Assembly (NCBI RefSeq): GCF_017901155.1
Contig: NZ_CP072800.1
Span: forward strand, 833,283 to 897,282
Origin: Candidatus Thiothrix anitrata
Lineage (GTDB): Bacteria; Pseudomonadota; Gammaproteobacteria; Thiotrichales; Thiotrichaceae
DNA: 64,000 nucleotides
Direction of reading: 5' to 3'
Program-made: the position numbers and the translations under genes
Part shown: in pieces, positions 6,482 through 14,167 of the stretch
Position numbering within the stretch: position 1 is the stretch's first letter
Layout of the letters: every line of letters begins with the position of its first letter
The notes under the pieces: model-generated
Told to the model about the DNA's origin: nothing
What the model saw: only the letters and a program-made list of their open reading frames with translations
The model's database searches: none

Positions 6482-9256
6482 TTAATGCGCCTCATCCCAA
6501 TTATTCCCCACCCCACTCTCCACCAACAATGGCACTGCTAAGGTTGCCGCATTCGTCATCAGCGCAAGCACCTGTTCGCGCACCGTTGCCATCTCGTTTT
6601 CCGGCACTTCAAACACCAGTTCATCGTGCACTTGCATAATCATTTTGGTGCGCAAGCCGCTGTTTTGCAGCCACGCATCCACCGCCAACATTGCTTTCTT
6701 AATAATATCCGCCGCCGTGCCTTGCATTGGTGCATTAATCGCAGTGCGCTCCGCATACTGGCGGGTAGCAGCATTTTTTGAATGAATATCCGGCAGGAAC
6801 AAACGCCGCCCGAACAGCGTTTCCACATAACCTTGGGCGCGTGCCTGTTCGCGGGTGTCATCCATATACTGTTTCACACCGGGGTAACGAGCGAAATACA
6901 GATTGACGTAATCTTGCGCATCGCGCCGATCCACGCCCAACTGTTTTGCCAAGCCAAATGCCGACATCCCGTAAATCAGCCCGAAGTTAATTGCTTTCGC
7001 AGCCCGGCGTTGTTCCGTGGTCACTTCCGCCAACGGTGTACCGAAGACTTCCGCAGCCGTGGCGCGATGCACATCCAGCCCTTGCGCAAACGCATTCAGC
7101 AAACCGGCATCACGGGACAAATGCGCCATAATGCGCAATTCGATCTGGGAATAGTCCGCCGCCAGCAATTGACAGCCGCTTTCCGCGATAAACGCTTGGC
7201 GAATGCGCCGCCCTTCCTCATTGCGGATCGGAATATTCTGCAAATTTGGGTCTGACGACGACAACCGCCCGGTCGAAGCCACCGCCTGATGGTAAGAGGT
7301 ATGCACCCGCCCGGTACGCGGGTTAATTTGCTGCGGCAATTTGTCGGTGTAAGTGGATTTGAGTTTCGCCAACCCGCGATGCACCAAAATAAGCTTGGGC
7401 AATTCATGCCCCATGTCCGCGAGTTCTTCCAGCACATCTTCAGCGGTAGACGGCTGACCCTTAGGCGTTTTGCGCGGCGCGGTCAAACCGAGCTTGGTGT
7501 AAAGAATTTCCCCCAATTGCTTGGGTGAGGCAAGGTTAAATTCCTGCCCCGCCGCCGCGTAAGCCTCCAACATCACGGAATGCATCCGCGTTTCGAGTTC
7601 TTGGCTGTGACGCGCCAACATCGCCGCGTCGACTTTCACCCCATTGCGCTCAATCGTCGACAGCACGCTCACCAGCGGCACTTCCACGCTTTCGTAGAGC
7701 TTGCGTTGCCCGTCGAGGGCTTGCAGTTGCGCCCAGAAATGCTGGTGCAAGCGCAGGGTGTAATCGGCATCTTCCGTCGCATACGGGGTGGCTTGTTCCA
7801 GCGCGACTTGATTAAACGTCAGTTGGTTTTTGCCCTTCCCAGCAATATCCGCAAAGCTGATGGTGGTATGGTTGAGGTGTTTGGCACACAGCGTGTCGAA
7901 ATCGTGGCGGCTGGCGGTGGAATCCAATACATACGATTGCAGCATAGTGTCGTGCGCAATGCCACGCAAAGTAATACCGTGATTCAGCAAGACGCTGCGG
8001 TCGTATTTGAGGTTTTGCCCGATCTTGCGAATAGCAGGGTCTTCCAGCAAGGGCTTGAGTTGCGCCAACACTGCTTCACGGTTGAGTTGTGGTGGTGCGC
8101 CGAGGTAATCGTGCGCCAATGGCAGGTAAGCGGCTTCACCCGCTGCAATCGCAAAAGACACGCCGACGATTTGCGCTTCCATGTAGTCGAGGCTGGTGGT
8201 TTCGGTGTCGAAGGCGAATTCGGCGGCGACTTGTAGGCGGGTTAGCCAAGCGTTTAGGTCGGGTTGCGACAAAATACAGGTGTAAGCAGCGTTGCCGCTG
8301 CTATCCCCCCCATCCCCAGCCCTTCCCCCGCAAGGGGAGCAGGGAGCGAAGAGGTCGCCAGTCGCGCCTTCTTGTTCCTTCACCCCTTGCGGGGGAAGGT
8401 TAGGATGGGGGGTAGCGGCGAGAGCCGCCAATCTTGTCCGAAACCCATACCGCTCATACAATCCCCGCAAGGTTTCCACGTCCGGCGGAGCAAACGCCAG
8501 CGTTTCCGGCTGCAAATCCAGTTCCACATCGCACTTAATCGTGACCAGCTCGAAAGACAGCGGCAAATGCGCCAAGGCTTCGCGCAGGTTTTCGCCGATT
8601 TTGCCTTTGAACTCGGCGGCTCGCGCCATAATGTTTTCCAGCGAACCGTATTCCTCCAACCATTTGACCGCTGTTTTGGGGCCAACTTTGTTGACACCGG
8701 GGACGTTATCCACGGTATCGCCAATCAGGGCAAGGTAATCGCGGATGCGTTCTGGTGCGACCCCGAATTTTTCCACCACGCCAGCGGGGTCGGCGTAATG
8801 CCCGCTCATGGTGTTGATCAGGTGAACGCGCTCATCCACCAATTGCGCCATGTCTTTGTCGCCGGTGGAAATAATCACTTTGCCGTCGTATTGCACCGCC
8901 AATGTGCCGATTACGTCGTCGGCTTCCACGTCAGGAATAATCAGCAGCGGGTAGCCTTGCGCTCGGATAATCGCCAGCAACGGTTCGATCTGGCAGCGCA
9001 AATCGTCCGGCATCGGTGGGCGGTTGGCTTTGTATTGCGGGTAAAGGTCATCGCGGAAGGTTTTGCCGGGTGCGTCGAAAATCACCGCCATGTGTTCGGG
9101 GTCGTAATCCTTACGCAATTTATCCAGCATATTCAACACGCCGTGCATTGCGCCGGTGGGTTCGCCGTGTGCATTGGTCAGCGGGGGGAGCGCGTGGAAA
9201 GCGCGGAACAGGTAGGATGAACCGTCAACAAGGACGAGCGGTTTGGTCGATTTCAT
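6482..9256 (-). CDS. polA: DNA polymerase I
   Basis: A 924-residue three-domain PolA. The 5'-nuclease domain covers about 1-280 (VDGSSYLFRAFHAL, DEVEADDVIGTLA-type motifs, GDTVDNVPGV). The 3'-5' exonuclease domain from about 335 keeps DTETTSLD, NLKYDRSVL and YATEDADYTL, so proofreading residues are intact. The polymerase domain has motif A DYSQIELR (about 700), motif B RRAAKAINFGLIYG, and motif C HDELVFE (about 879). Between the two nuclease domains a stretch of about 40 residues (roughly 282-324) is encoded by a palindromic repeat and is rich in Gly and Pro. It is translationally coupled to tpm, overlapping by ATGA. Confidence 0.97.
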   Translation of the reverse strand: MKSTKPLVLVDGSSYLFRAFHALPPLTNAHGEPTGAMHGVLNMLDKLRKDYDPEHMAVIFDAPGKTFRDDLYPQYKANRPPMPDDLRCQIEPLLAIIRAQGYPLLIIPDVEADDVIGTLAVQYDGKVIISTGDKDMAQLVDERVHLINTMSGHYADPAGVVEKFGVAPERIRDYLALIGDTVDNVPGVNKVGPKTAVKWLEEYGSLENIMARAAEFKGKIGENLREALAHLPLSFELVTIKCDVELDLQPETLAFAPPDVETLRGLYERYGFRTRLAALAATPHPNLPPQGVKEQEGATGDLFAPCSPCGGRAGDGGDSSGNAAYTCILSQPDLNAWLTRLQVAAEFAFDTETTSLDYMEAQIVGVSFAIAAGEAAYLPLAHDYLGAPPQLNREAVLAQLKPLLEDPAIRKIGQNLKYDRSVLLNHGITLRGIAHDTMLQSYVLDSTASRHDFDTLCAKHLNHTTISFADIAGKGKNQLTFNQVALEQATPYATEDADYTLRLHQHFWAQLQALDGQRKLYESVEVPLVSVLSTIERNGVKVDAAMLARHSQELETRMHSVMLEAYAAAGQEFNLASPKQLGEILYTKLGLTAPRKTPKGQPSTAEDVLEELADMGHELPKLILVHRGLAKLKSTYTDKLPQQINPRTGRVHTSYHQAVASTGRLSSSDPNLQNIPIRNEEGRRIRQAFIAESGCQLLAADYSQIELRIMAHLSRDAGLLNAFAQGLDVHRATAAEVFGTPLAEVTTEQRRAAKAINFGLIYGMSAFGLAKQLGVDRRDAQDYVNLYFARYPGVKQYMDDTREQARAQGYVETLFGRRLFLPDIHSKNAATRQYAERTAINAPMQGTAADIIKKAMLAVDAWLQNSGLRTKMIMQVHDELVFEVPENEMATVREQVLALMTNAATLAVPLLVESGVGNNWDEAH
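8305..8412. repeat. 108-bp REP-like palindromic element inserted in frame in polA
   Basis: CCTTCCCCCGCAAGGGG (8321-8337) and its exact inverse complement (8383-8399) are flanked by outer arms CCCCCCATCC and GGATGGGGGG. The element is exactly 36 codons long and open in the polA frame. The same 17-mer recurs at 43581-43597 between yidC and mnmE. Confidence 0.85.
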
Positions 9257-9915
9257 GCGGTTTTTTCCTGCAACACGTAGACTTTTTCTTCGAGATTGGT
9301 TAACCCGCGCTGGCGGAAACCGGGGCTGTCATCCAGCGCATCGGTCACAAACAATAAGCTGACAGCCAATGCATCCGCATACAACGCCTGCACCTCCGCT
9401 TCATCCACCGTAAACGGCGGGCCATTCATCTGTTGCTGATCGTATTCCAGCGTAATCAATAAAGTGCGGCAGTGCGCCGGTAAAATCTGGATTAAATGTT
9501 GGGCATAACGCTCACGCATTGCCGGTGGCAAGGCAATTAACGAAGCGCGGTCAAACGCCCCCGCACACTGCGCCACTTCCGCCGCACTTAATGCAAAGAA
9601 ATCACCCAACCAAATCACCAGACCATCAGCCTCCCAACGCTGTAACGCGCCATGCGTGGTAATCGTCGGTTCTAAACGATTTTCCGCAAAAAAATCACGC
9701 ACCGCAATCGGGCTTAATTCCACCCCAGTCACGCCGTAACCTTGCGCTCGTAACCACAATAAATCTTGGCTTTTGCCACACAGCGGCACGAAAATATTGC
9801 TCCCAGCGGGAATCTGCAATTGATCCCAAAACGCCTGCAAGTGGTTGTTAAAATCGTCTTGGTGAAAACCGATTTGATTCTGTTCCCAACGTTCTAACCA
9901 AAAATCTGTATGCAT
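9253..9915 (-). CDS. tpm: Thiopurine S-methyltransferase family protein
   Basis: About 220 residues. The start MHTDFWLERWEQNQIGFHQ is typical of bacterial TPMT. The SAM-binding part has VPLCGKSQDLLWL, GYGVTGVELSPIAV and DFFAL, followed by FDRASLIALPP and MRERYAQHL. The family methylates thiols, tellurite or selenite species with S-adenosylmethionine in the cytosol; the natural substrate is not settled. The ATG at 9915 has GGAG 9 bases upstream and fits the family's N-terminus; an in-frame ATG at 9951 would add 12 unconserved residues. Its stop overlaps the polA start (ATGA), so both are probably one transcript. Confidence 0.9.
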   Translation of the reverse strand: MHTDFWLERWEQNQIGFHQDDFNNHLQAFWDQLQIPAGSNIFVPLCGKSQDLLWLRAQGYGVTGVELSPIAVRDFFAENRLEPTITTHGALQRWEADGLVIWLGDFFALSAAEVAQCAGAFDRASLIALPPAMRERYAQHLIQILPAHCRTLLITLEYDQQQMNGPPFTVDEAEVQALYADALAVSLLFVTDALDDSPGFRQRGLTNLEEKVYVLQEKTA

Positions 9916-10063
9916 CCTGAATCTCCAAGAAAAAACCGACCAAAGGTGCAATGAATCTGCTTATAGGGGTTAAAAAACTTTGTCTTATATTTACCACAAC
10001 AACCTGTGTACTATAAGCAACAGTTAGTTGGTCTCTTCAATCATTTGAAAAAAGGGCAAAATC

Positions 10064-11077
10064 ATGGGTGGCGCAAATTTTTCCCATTTCCCCGATAACG
10101 TCCGGGTTGCCAGCGTACAATATTTACAGGGGCAAATCCGTGCGTTTGACGATTTTAGCAAACAACTGGAACACTGGATCAGCACCGCTGCCGAACAACA
10201 GGCGGATTTTGTGATATTTCCCGAACATTTTACTCAGCAATTGTTGAGTTTATCACCGCGTAAACCCAGCAGCGGTGAAGCACTCGCCATCCTCAATCAT
10301 TATACGTTTAAGATTGAAAAAAGCCTGCGACGTTTCGCCAGTAAATACCGCATTAACGTGATTGGTGGCAGTCATTTAATCAGCCGTCCCAATGGTCAGG
10401 TGGAAAACGTCTGTTTAATCGCGTTACGTGATGGCAGTTTGCACCACCGTGCAAAAATCCATATTCCCGAAGCCGAAAGCCGCACATGGAGTACCTGTTC
10501 GGGCGATGCTGCCGACGCGCTGGAAACCGATTGTGGCACAATTGGCATTTTATTGGGGCAAGACGTGGAAAGCCCAGAACTGGCGCGGCGTTTGGTTAAC
10601 CAAGGCGCGGGTTTATTATTCACCCCACACTGCACCACTTTGCGCGAACATTACCTGCGGCTACGCCATGCCGCACAGGCTCGTGCCTTGGAAAATCCGG
10701 CGTATGTGATTTTGAGCGGCAATGTGGGCTACTTGCAGGGCGTGAGCGGCATGGGCAGTCAATACGCTCAAAACGTGGTGTTAAGTGCCTGCGATTTCAG
10801 CCATTCCCACGACGGTGTTATCAGCGAAGGAGCTCCGAATACCGAAATGCTGTTAGTCGCGGACTTACAACCGGAAATTTTATGCCAAACACACACTCGC
10901 AGTGCCCGTCTCACTTGGTCGCGGGAAAGGCTGCCACCAGCGGACTTGTTTACTGCAAGACCACGTTATAAGCAGTTAAATCCGCAACACCTTGGCGTTG
11001 CACCATCACCTGCACCTGTTGCCTCGGCTTATAATGTGTCAATGCCAACATTAAATCGCTCATACTCATCACACTAA
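10064..11077 (+). CDS. Nitrilase-superfamily protein lacking the catalytic cysteine
   Basis: A 337-residue carbon-nitrogen hydrolase fold. Motifs: VRVASVQY at the first strand, the Glu of the triad in VIFPEHF (about 51-57), the Lys in HRAKIHIPE, and the nucleophile region GILLGQDVESPELAR (about 163-177). In active members this reads like GxxxCxDxxxPE; here the cysteine position is glycine. It should therefore not hydrolyse amides or nitriles by the known mechanism and may be a binding or regulatory protein. The last 40 or so residues, after DLFTARPRY, are read from DNA antisense to the neighbouring ChaN-like gene (128-bp convergent overlap), which suggests loss of an earlier stop. AAGGG lies before the ATG. 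Confidence 0.75.
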   Translation: MGGANFSHFPDNVRVASVQYLQGQIRAFDDFSKQLEHWISTAAEQQADFVIFPEHFTQQLLSLSPRKPSSGEALAILNHYTFKIEKSLRRFASKYRINVIGGSHLISRPNGQVENVCLIALRDGSLHHRAKIHIPEAESRTWSTCSGDAADALETDCGTIGILLGQDVESPELARRLVNQGAGLLFTPHCTTLREHYLRLRHAAQARALENPAYVILSGNVGYLQGVSGMGSQYAQNVVLSACDFSHSHDGVISEGAPNTEMLLVADLQPEILCQTHTRSARLTWSRERLPPADLFTARPRYKQLNPQHLGVAPSPAPVASAYNVSMPTLNRSYSSH

Positions 11078-12107
11078 GGCCATCAATGGCGGTAATGCGA
11101 TCACCCTTTTGTAGCCCAGCGCGTTGTGCCGCACTGTTTTCCAGCATTGCACCGATCGTTACCGCATTGGGGGCAGTGTTTAGCTTAACCCCTAAACGAC
11201 CGGTAGGGGGTAATGAAAACGGTTTGCTCAATAGGTGATAATCCACCGCATCGGCCTGTATATCACTTTCATCGCTGCTGACAACGGTAGTTACGCTGAT
11301 GTCAGGGCGTTGTTGGATTACATCTTGTGGAATGCCTGCACCGTGGCTGATATGCCCAGAGCCTGAAAACACCACCATGCGCCACTGCGGATTGGGTTGT
11401 AAAAAGCGGATAACGTTCTGCGCCATGGTTTCATCCCACACCCGTTGCACCAACATGAAATTATCCAGTTGATGCTGTCCACCAGCGTGTTGCTCAAACA
11501 CTTTTTCCAAACGTGAACGGTAAGCTGGATCAGGTGGTGTGATACTGGCGGGCAATTGTGCACGTTGTGACGACGACAAGGCTTCCAAACCACCTTGGGC
11601 AATTTTACGGGTGAGTTCTGTGGGAGCGTTCAAAGCCATGACCGGCAAACCGTTGGCTTTAGCGTATTCCATAATCGGGCGCAACATGCGGTAGTCGTAA
11701 CGCCAGCGATCAAAATATTCGGTACGGCGCAGCAATTCGGCTTCGTCAATTTTACCTGCTAACCAAGCATCCACGACTGGCTGAAACGGTTGCTGAAACC
11801 ATTCCACCCCAATCGCTAGGTGCGGATTACGCTGATGCAACGCCCGTAAAATCGCCAATTGGTTCAAATGATGGTCATAACGGTCGTGCGTTTCCCCAAC
11901 AAACACCACGCGGTGCGTATCTAACGCTTCAATAAACGCAGGGAATGCTAAATGCTGACCATCATGTAAGGCTTGCGGCTGATAATTCCCCAGCCACGCA
12001 AAGACATCCTGCACATGGCGGTGTTCTAAAACGGCGGCATTAACGTTTGCCGCCCAGCAAACCAAAGCCACGCAACACGCGGCAAGCCACTTACGCTTTA
12101 TTGTCAT
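10950..12107 (-). CDS. ChaN-like (haem-uptake/Tiki fold) protein with C-terminal PDZ domain
   Basis: 385 residues. The signal peptide is about 1-24 (ending ANVNA). The ChaN domain follows (about 55-280) with VVFVGETHDRYDHHLNQL, AIGVEWFQQPFQPVVD and ALNAPTELTRKIAQGG, and VVFSGSGHISHGAGIP near the end. ChaN dimers bind haem and the fold is related to erythromycin esterase/TIKI proteins. The last 90 residues form a PDZ domain (GRLGVKLN, ENSAAQRAGLQKGDRITAIDG, QVQVMVQRQG), which usually binds C-terminal peptides. It is therefore a periplasmic or membrane-tethered protein. Its 3' 128 bp overlap the convergent nitrilase-like gene. The PDZ end is complete, so this frame is the older of the two. Confidence 0.85.
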   Translation of the reverse strand: MTIKRKWLAACCVALVCWAANVNAAVLEHRHVQDVFAWLGNYQPQALHDGQHLAFPAFIEALDTHRVVFVGETHDRYDHHLNQLAILRALHQRNPHLAIGVEWFQQPFQPVVDAWLAGKIDEAELLRRTEYFDRWRYDYRMLRPIMEYAKANGLPVMALNAPTELTRKIAQGGLEALSSSQRAQLPASITPPDPAYRSRLEKVFEQHAGGQHQLDNFMLVQRVWDETMAQNVIRFLQPNPQWRMVVFSGSGHISHGAGIPQDVIQQRPDISVTTVVSSDESDIQADAVDYHLLSKPFSLPPTGRLGVKLNTAPNAVTIGAMLENSAAQRAGLQKGDRITAIDGLSVMSMSDLMLALTHYKPRQQVQVMVQRQGVADLTAYNVVLQ

Positions 12108-12238
12108 ACGGGGAACACCCTTAAACCCTAGTAACTGAGGAATTTTGATTAAATCAACCGCAGTTTACCATATCCCACGTTAGCGGTTGGTGCATTTCCG
12201 ATAAAGCCAAGGGTTAACACTGACTAACGCATCGCACC

Positions 12239-12970
12239 TCACCAACGGTAAGTCACACCTGCGTAAGTTCCCCACACAGTGCTGCGCTCCACTAACGGAC
12301 TATCGGTAATCGCGCTGCCGTAATGGGTGGCATCCACTCCGCCGACTAGGGTAAGTTTCGGGGTTAAGGCTTTCTGTAAGGTCAAACCGGTTTTCAACGC
12401 TACCGCTGAACCCGCCTGATACGCAGGGCGACCGGCTTTGACTTCAGCCGCATCCACACCCACGTAATAATCGGTCAATTTGCTGGATAACCATTGCGCT
12501 TCCACATACGGGCGCACGCTGGCTTGATGCGGTGCGGGGTTGTGGGTGTAACGTAATTTTGCTTGCGTACCTTTGTGGGCATTGGCTACGTCTTGCGCCA
12601 CATCGACATTTGCCACACCGCTAGGTAATTTCCACGCGCCACCGACCCGCACATTGACGGCACGGTCTAATTTGCGCATATCACTCAGGGTTTGGCTATC
12701 GCCACGCTCGTGATCCCATTCATCCAAGCCTGCGCCCACGTAAAATTCGCGCTGTGGTGCTTTGCTGAATGACCAAGTGATCCCCGGAATGTCAAAACCG
12801 CTGTTATCCAACTTGACCGGACGCGCACTGATGACTGTATCGCCATCAACAAACGGGGATTGGTTGGCGGTGACGGCTAAACCTACGTCCCAAGTGCGGG
12901 GAGCGGCAGTTTCTGCGTGTGCGTAGAGTGGGAATAAACAAGCAATCAGGGGCAGAAGTTTGTAAGGCAT
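12239..12970 (-). CDS. MipA/OmpV-family outer membrane protein
   Basis: 243 residues with a signal peptide (PYKLLPLIACLFPLYAHA) and alternating beta-barrel-like strands. It has the MipA-type pieces AVTANQSPFVDGDT, FDIPGITWSFSK and EFYVGAGLDEW. It ends in the aromatic-terminal strand AGVTYRW, as expected for insertion by the BAM complex. MipA/OmpV proteins scaffold murein enzymes or act as porin-like receptors; the role here is unknown. It starts about 20 bases after the small gene that ends the rtcB operon. A strong hairpin within that small gene should block read-through, so it probably has its own promoter. Confidence 0.75.
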   Translation of the reverse strand: MPYKLLPLIACLFPLYAHAETAAPRTWDVGLAVTANQSPFVDGDTVISARPVKLDNSGFDIPGITWSFSKAPQREFYVGAGLDEWDHERGDSQTLSDMRKLDRAVNVRVGGAWKLPSGVANVDVAQDVANAHKGTQAKLRYTHNPAPHQASVRPYVEAQWLSSKLTDYYVGVDAAEVKAGRPAYQAGSAVALKTGLTLQKALTPKLTLVGGVDATHYGSAITDSPLVERSTVWGTYAGVTYRW

Positions 12971-12990
12971 GATTAGGCTTCCTAAAGGGT

Positions 12991-13197
12991 TCAGGCTGCC
13001 AGTTTAGTACAAGTGAGAAGTGTGGGGTTAAAAAAATCGGGGGCGGAAAATCCGCCCCCTGCTTTATCCACCAGCTTACGTAACTGGCGTTTGTCTTCCT
13101 GCCGTTTGGCAGAATTACTTTTGACGTGCGCCCCACCCCGATGAATAAACAGGTGGTGTGCGACCGGATTGCGGCTACGCCGCTGCTTGTTTGCCAT
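12991..13197 (-). CDS. Small basic protein whose gene contains an internal terminator
   Basis: A 68-residue protein starting MANKQRRSRNPVAHHLF, with IHRGGAHVKSNSAKRQEDKRQLRKL in the middle. It is very rich in Arg/Lys, which suits RNA or ribosome binding. No stop codon occurs before a 9-bp GC-rich hairpin with a 7-base U tract (13030-13059), so most transcripts should end inside the coding region, around codon 55. This is the arrangement of arfA in E. coli and brfA in Bacillus, whose non-stop messages are controlled by tmRNA. I do not recognise the sequence as either, so a ribosome-rescue role is inference. The ATG overlaps the preceding 317-residue gene by 23 bases and belongs to the rtcB operon. 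Confidence 0.65.
   Translation of the reverse strand: MANKQRRSRNPVAHHLFIHRGGAHVKSNSAKRQEDKRQLRKLVDKAGGGFSAPDFFNPTLLTCTKLAA
13030..13059 (-). terminator. Intrinsic terminator inside the small basic gene
   Basis: Read on the minus strand: GGGGGCGGA, a 3-base loop, TCCGCCCCC, then CGA and seven Ts. The 9-bp stem and U tract make it one of the strongest terminators in the window. It lies in frame within the coding sequence at 12991-13197. Confidence 0.9.
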
Positions 13198-14128
13198 ACG
13201 ATTTCTCCTGTGTTGGCAGTTTGAACCATTGCGCCTTACCGTGCCGTTGCAGGTAATGCAGATACCGGACAGGTTTGAGGAAGTCCGGGGCTTCGCTGGT
13301 TTTGACGAAGCAAAACTTTTTGGGCAATTCGGTATACAAATAACGCGGCGGCTTGCCGTATTCGTAATAACGCTCAATCCCCTTGAGGCGGTTTCCGGTA
13401 TCGTAGCTGTGATAAAACACTTCACGAATACCCAATTCACGGCGAATAAAGCACAAGACTGCGGTCAAGATTGCCTCATCCCAGACGTTTGCGTAGGGGC
13501 GCAATAAAGCGCGGTATTGCTGCATATTGTGTTCGCCATACAATACGTCCTGACTATAACTCGCCACATTTTTCACCCAATCGGACTGAATTTCTTCGAT
13601 CAACGCCTGATTACTGGCGAAATCGAGGTCGATCCGCGCCCATGCCAAGGTTTCCAATTTGCCATCTTTGCGCACCGGATGCCCGTGATAGGAAAACGGT
13701 GCAACGTCACCCTCGGTATCAATCAGCGTTTTAAAGTGCTGGTGATGGTCATTGGCGAAATTCAATTGCAACACCAGATCGTAACCGGTGCGGCAAATCT
13801 GTTTCCAATGGCGGTCATCCTTGTCATCCGTGCCCCACTCATCCAGTGTGAGGATGAAATTCAGCGGTTTGTGGTCGCGGTATTGCGCAATCACAGTCTC
13901 CAGATGCCACGGCTCCAACCGCCCTTTGCCAGCCAACGCCAAGGCTTCGATGACAATTGGTTTGGTCAACAATTTGGCGTAAGGGGAACGGCGTAACGCC
14001 GCAATCCCCATGCCATTGCCGATGTAATCCTTGAGCAATTGCAGCGCGTAGCTCTCCGGTGCGTAGCGGAACACCGTGCGGTTGCCGCTCAAGCATTCGC
14101 GGATCAGTTCAACTTGGGTTTTTTCCAT
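13175..14128 (-). CDS. Unknown 317-residue protein in the rtcB operon
   Basis: I do not recognise a family. It appears soluble, with no signal peptide or membrane segment. It has a helical N-terminus (EKTQVELIRECLSGN), then ALAGKGRLEPWHLETV, FILTLDEWGTDD and YDLVLQLNFANDHHQH. A compact acidic/aromatic middle follows (WARIDLDFASNQALIEEIQSDW), and then DTGNRLKGI and ELPKKFCFVKT. EEIQSDWVKN resembles a motif in DNA- or RNA-acting proteins, but I cannot place it. AGGAG sits 6 bases before the ATG, 39 bases after the rtcB stop, so it is surely co-expressed with rtcB. An accessory role in RNA repair is inferred from context only. Confidence 0.8.
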   Translation of the reverse strand: MEKTQVELIRECLSGNRTVFRYAPESYALQLLKDYIGNGMGIAALRRSPYAKLLTKPIVIEALALAGKGRLEPWHLETVIAQYRDHKPLNFILTLDEWGTDDKDDRHWKQICRTGYDLVLQLNFANDHHQHFKTLIDTEGDVAPFSYHGHPVRKDGKLETLAWARIDLDFASNQALIEEIQSDWVKNVASYSQDVLYGEHNMQQYRALLRPYANVWDEAILTAVLCFIRRELGIREVFYHSYDTGNRLKGIERYYEYGKPPRYLYTELPKKFCFVKTSEAPDFLKPVRYLHYLQRHGKAQWFKLPTQEKSYGKQAAA

Positions 14129-14167
14129 TGGTTGCTCCTTGAAGAGGGCGTATGCAATACGCGCCTA

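Noticed and set aside
7580-9220. Long plus-strand frames opposite polA
   Set aside because: They are shadows of a high-GC codon pattern; they lack family motifs and ribosome sites, while polA is complete on the other strand.
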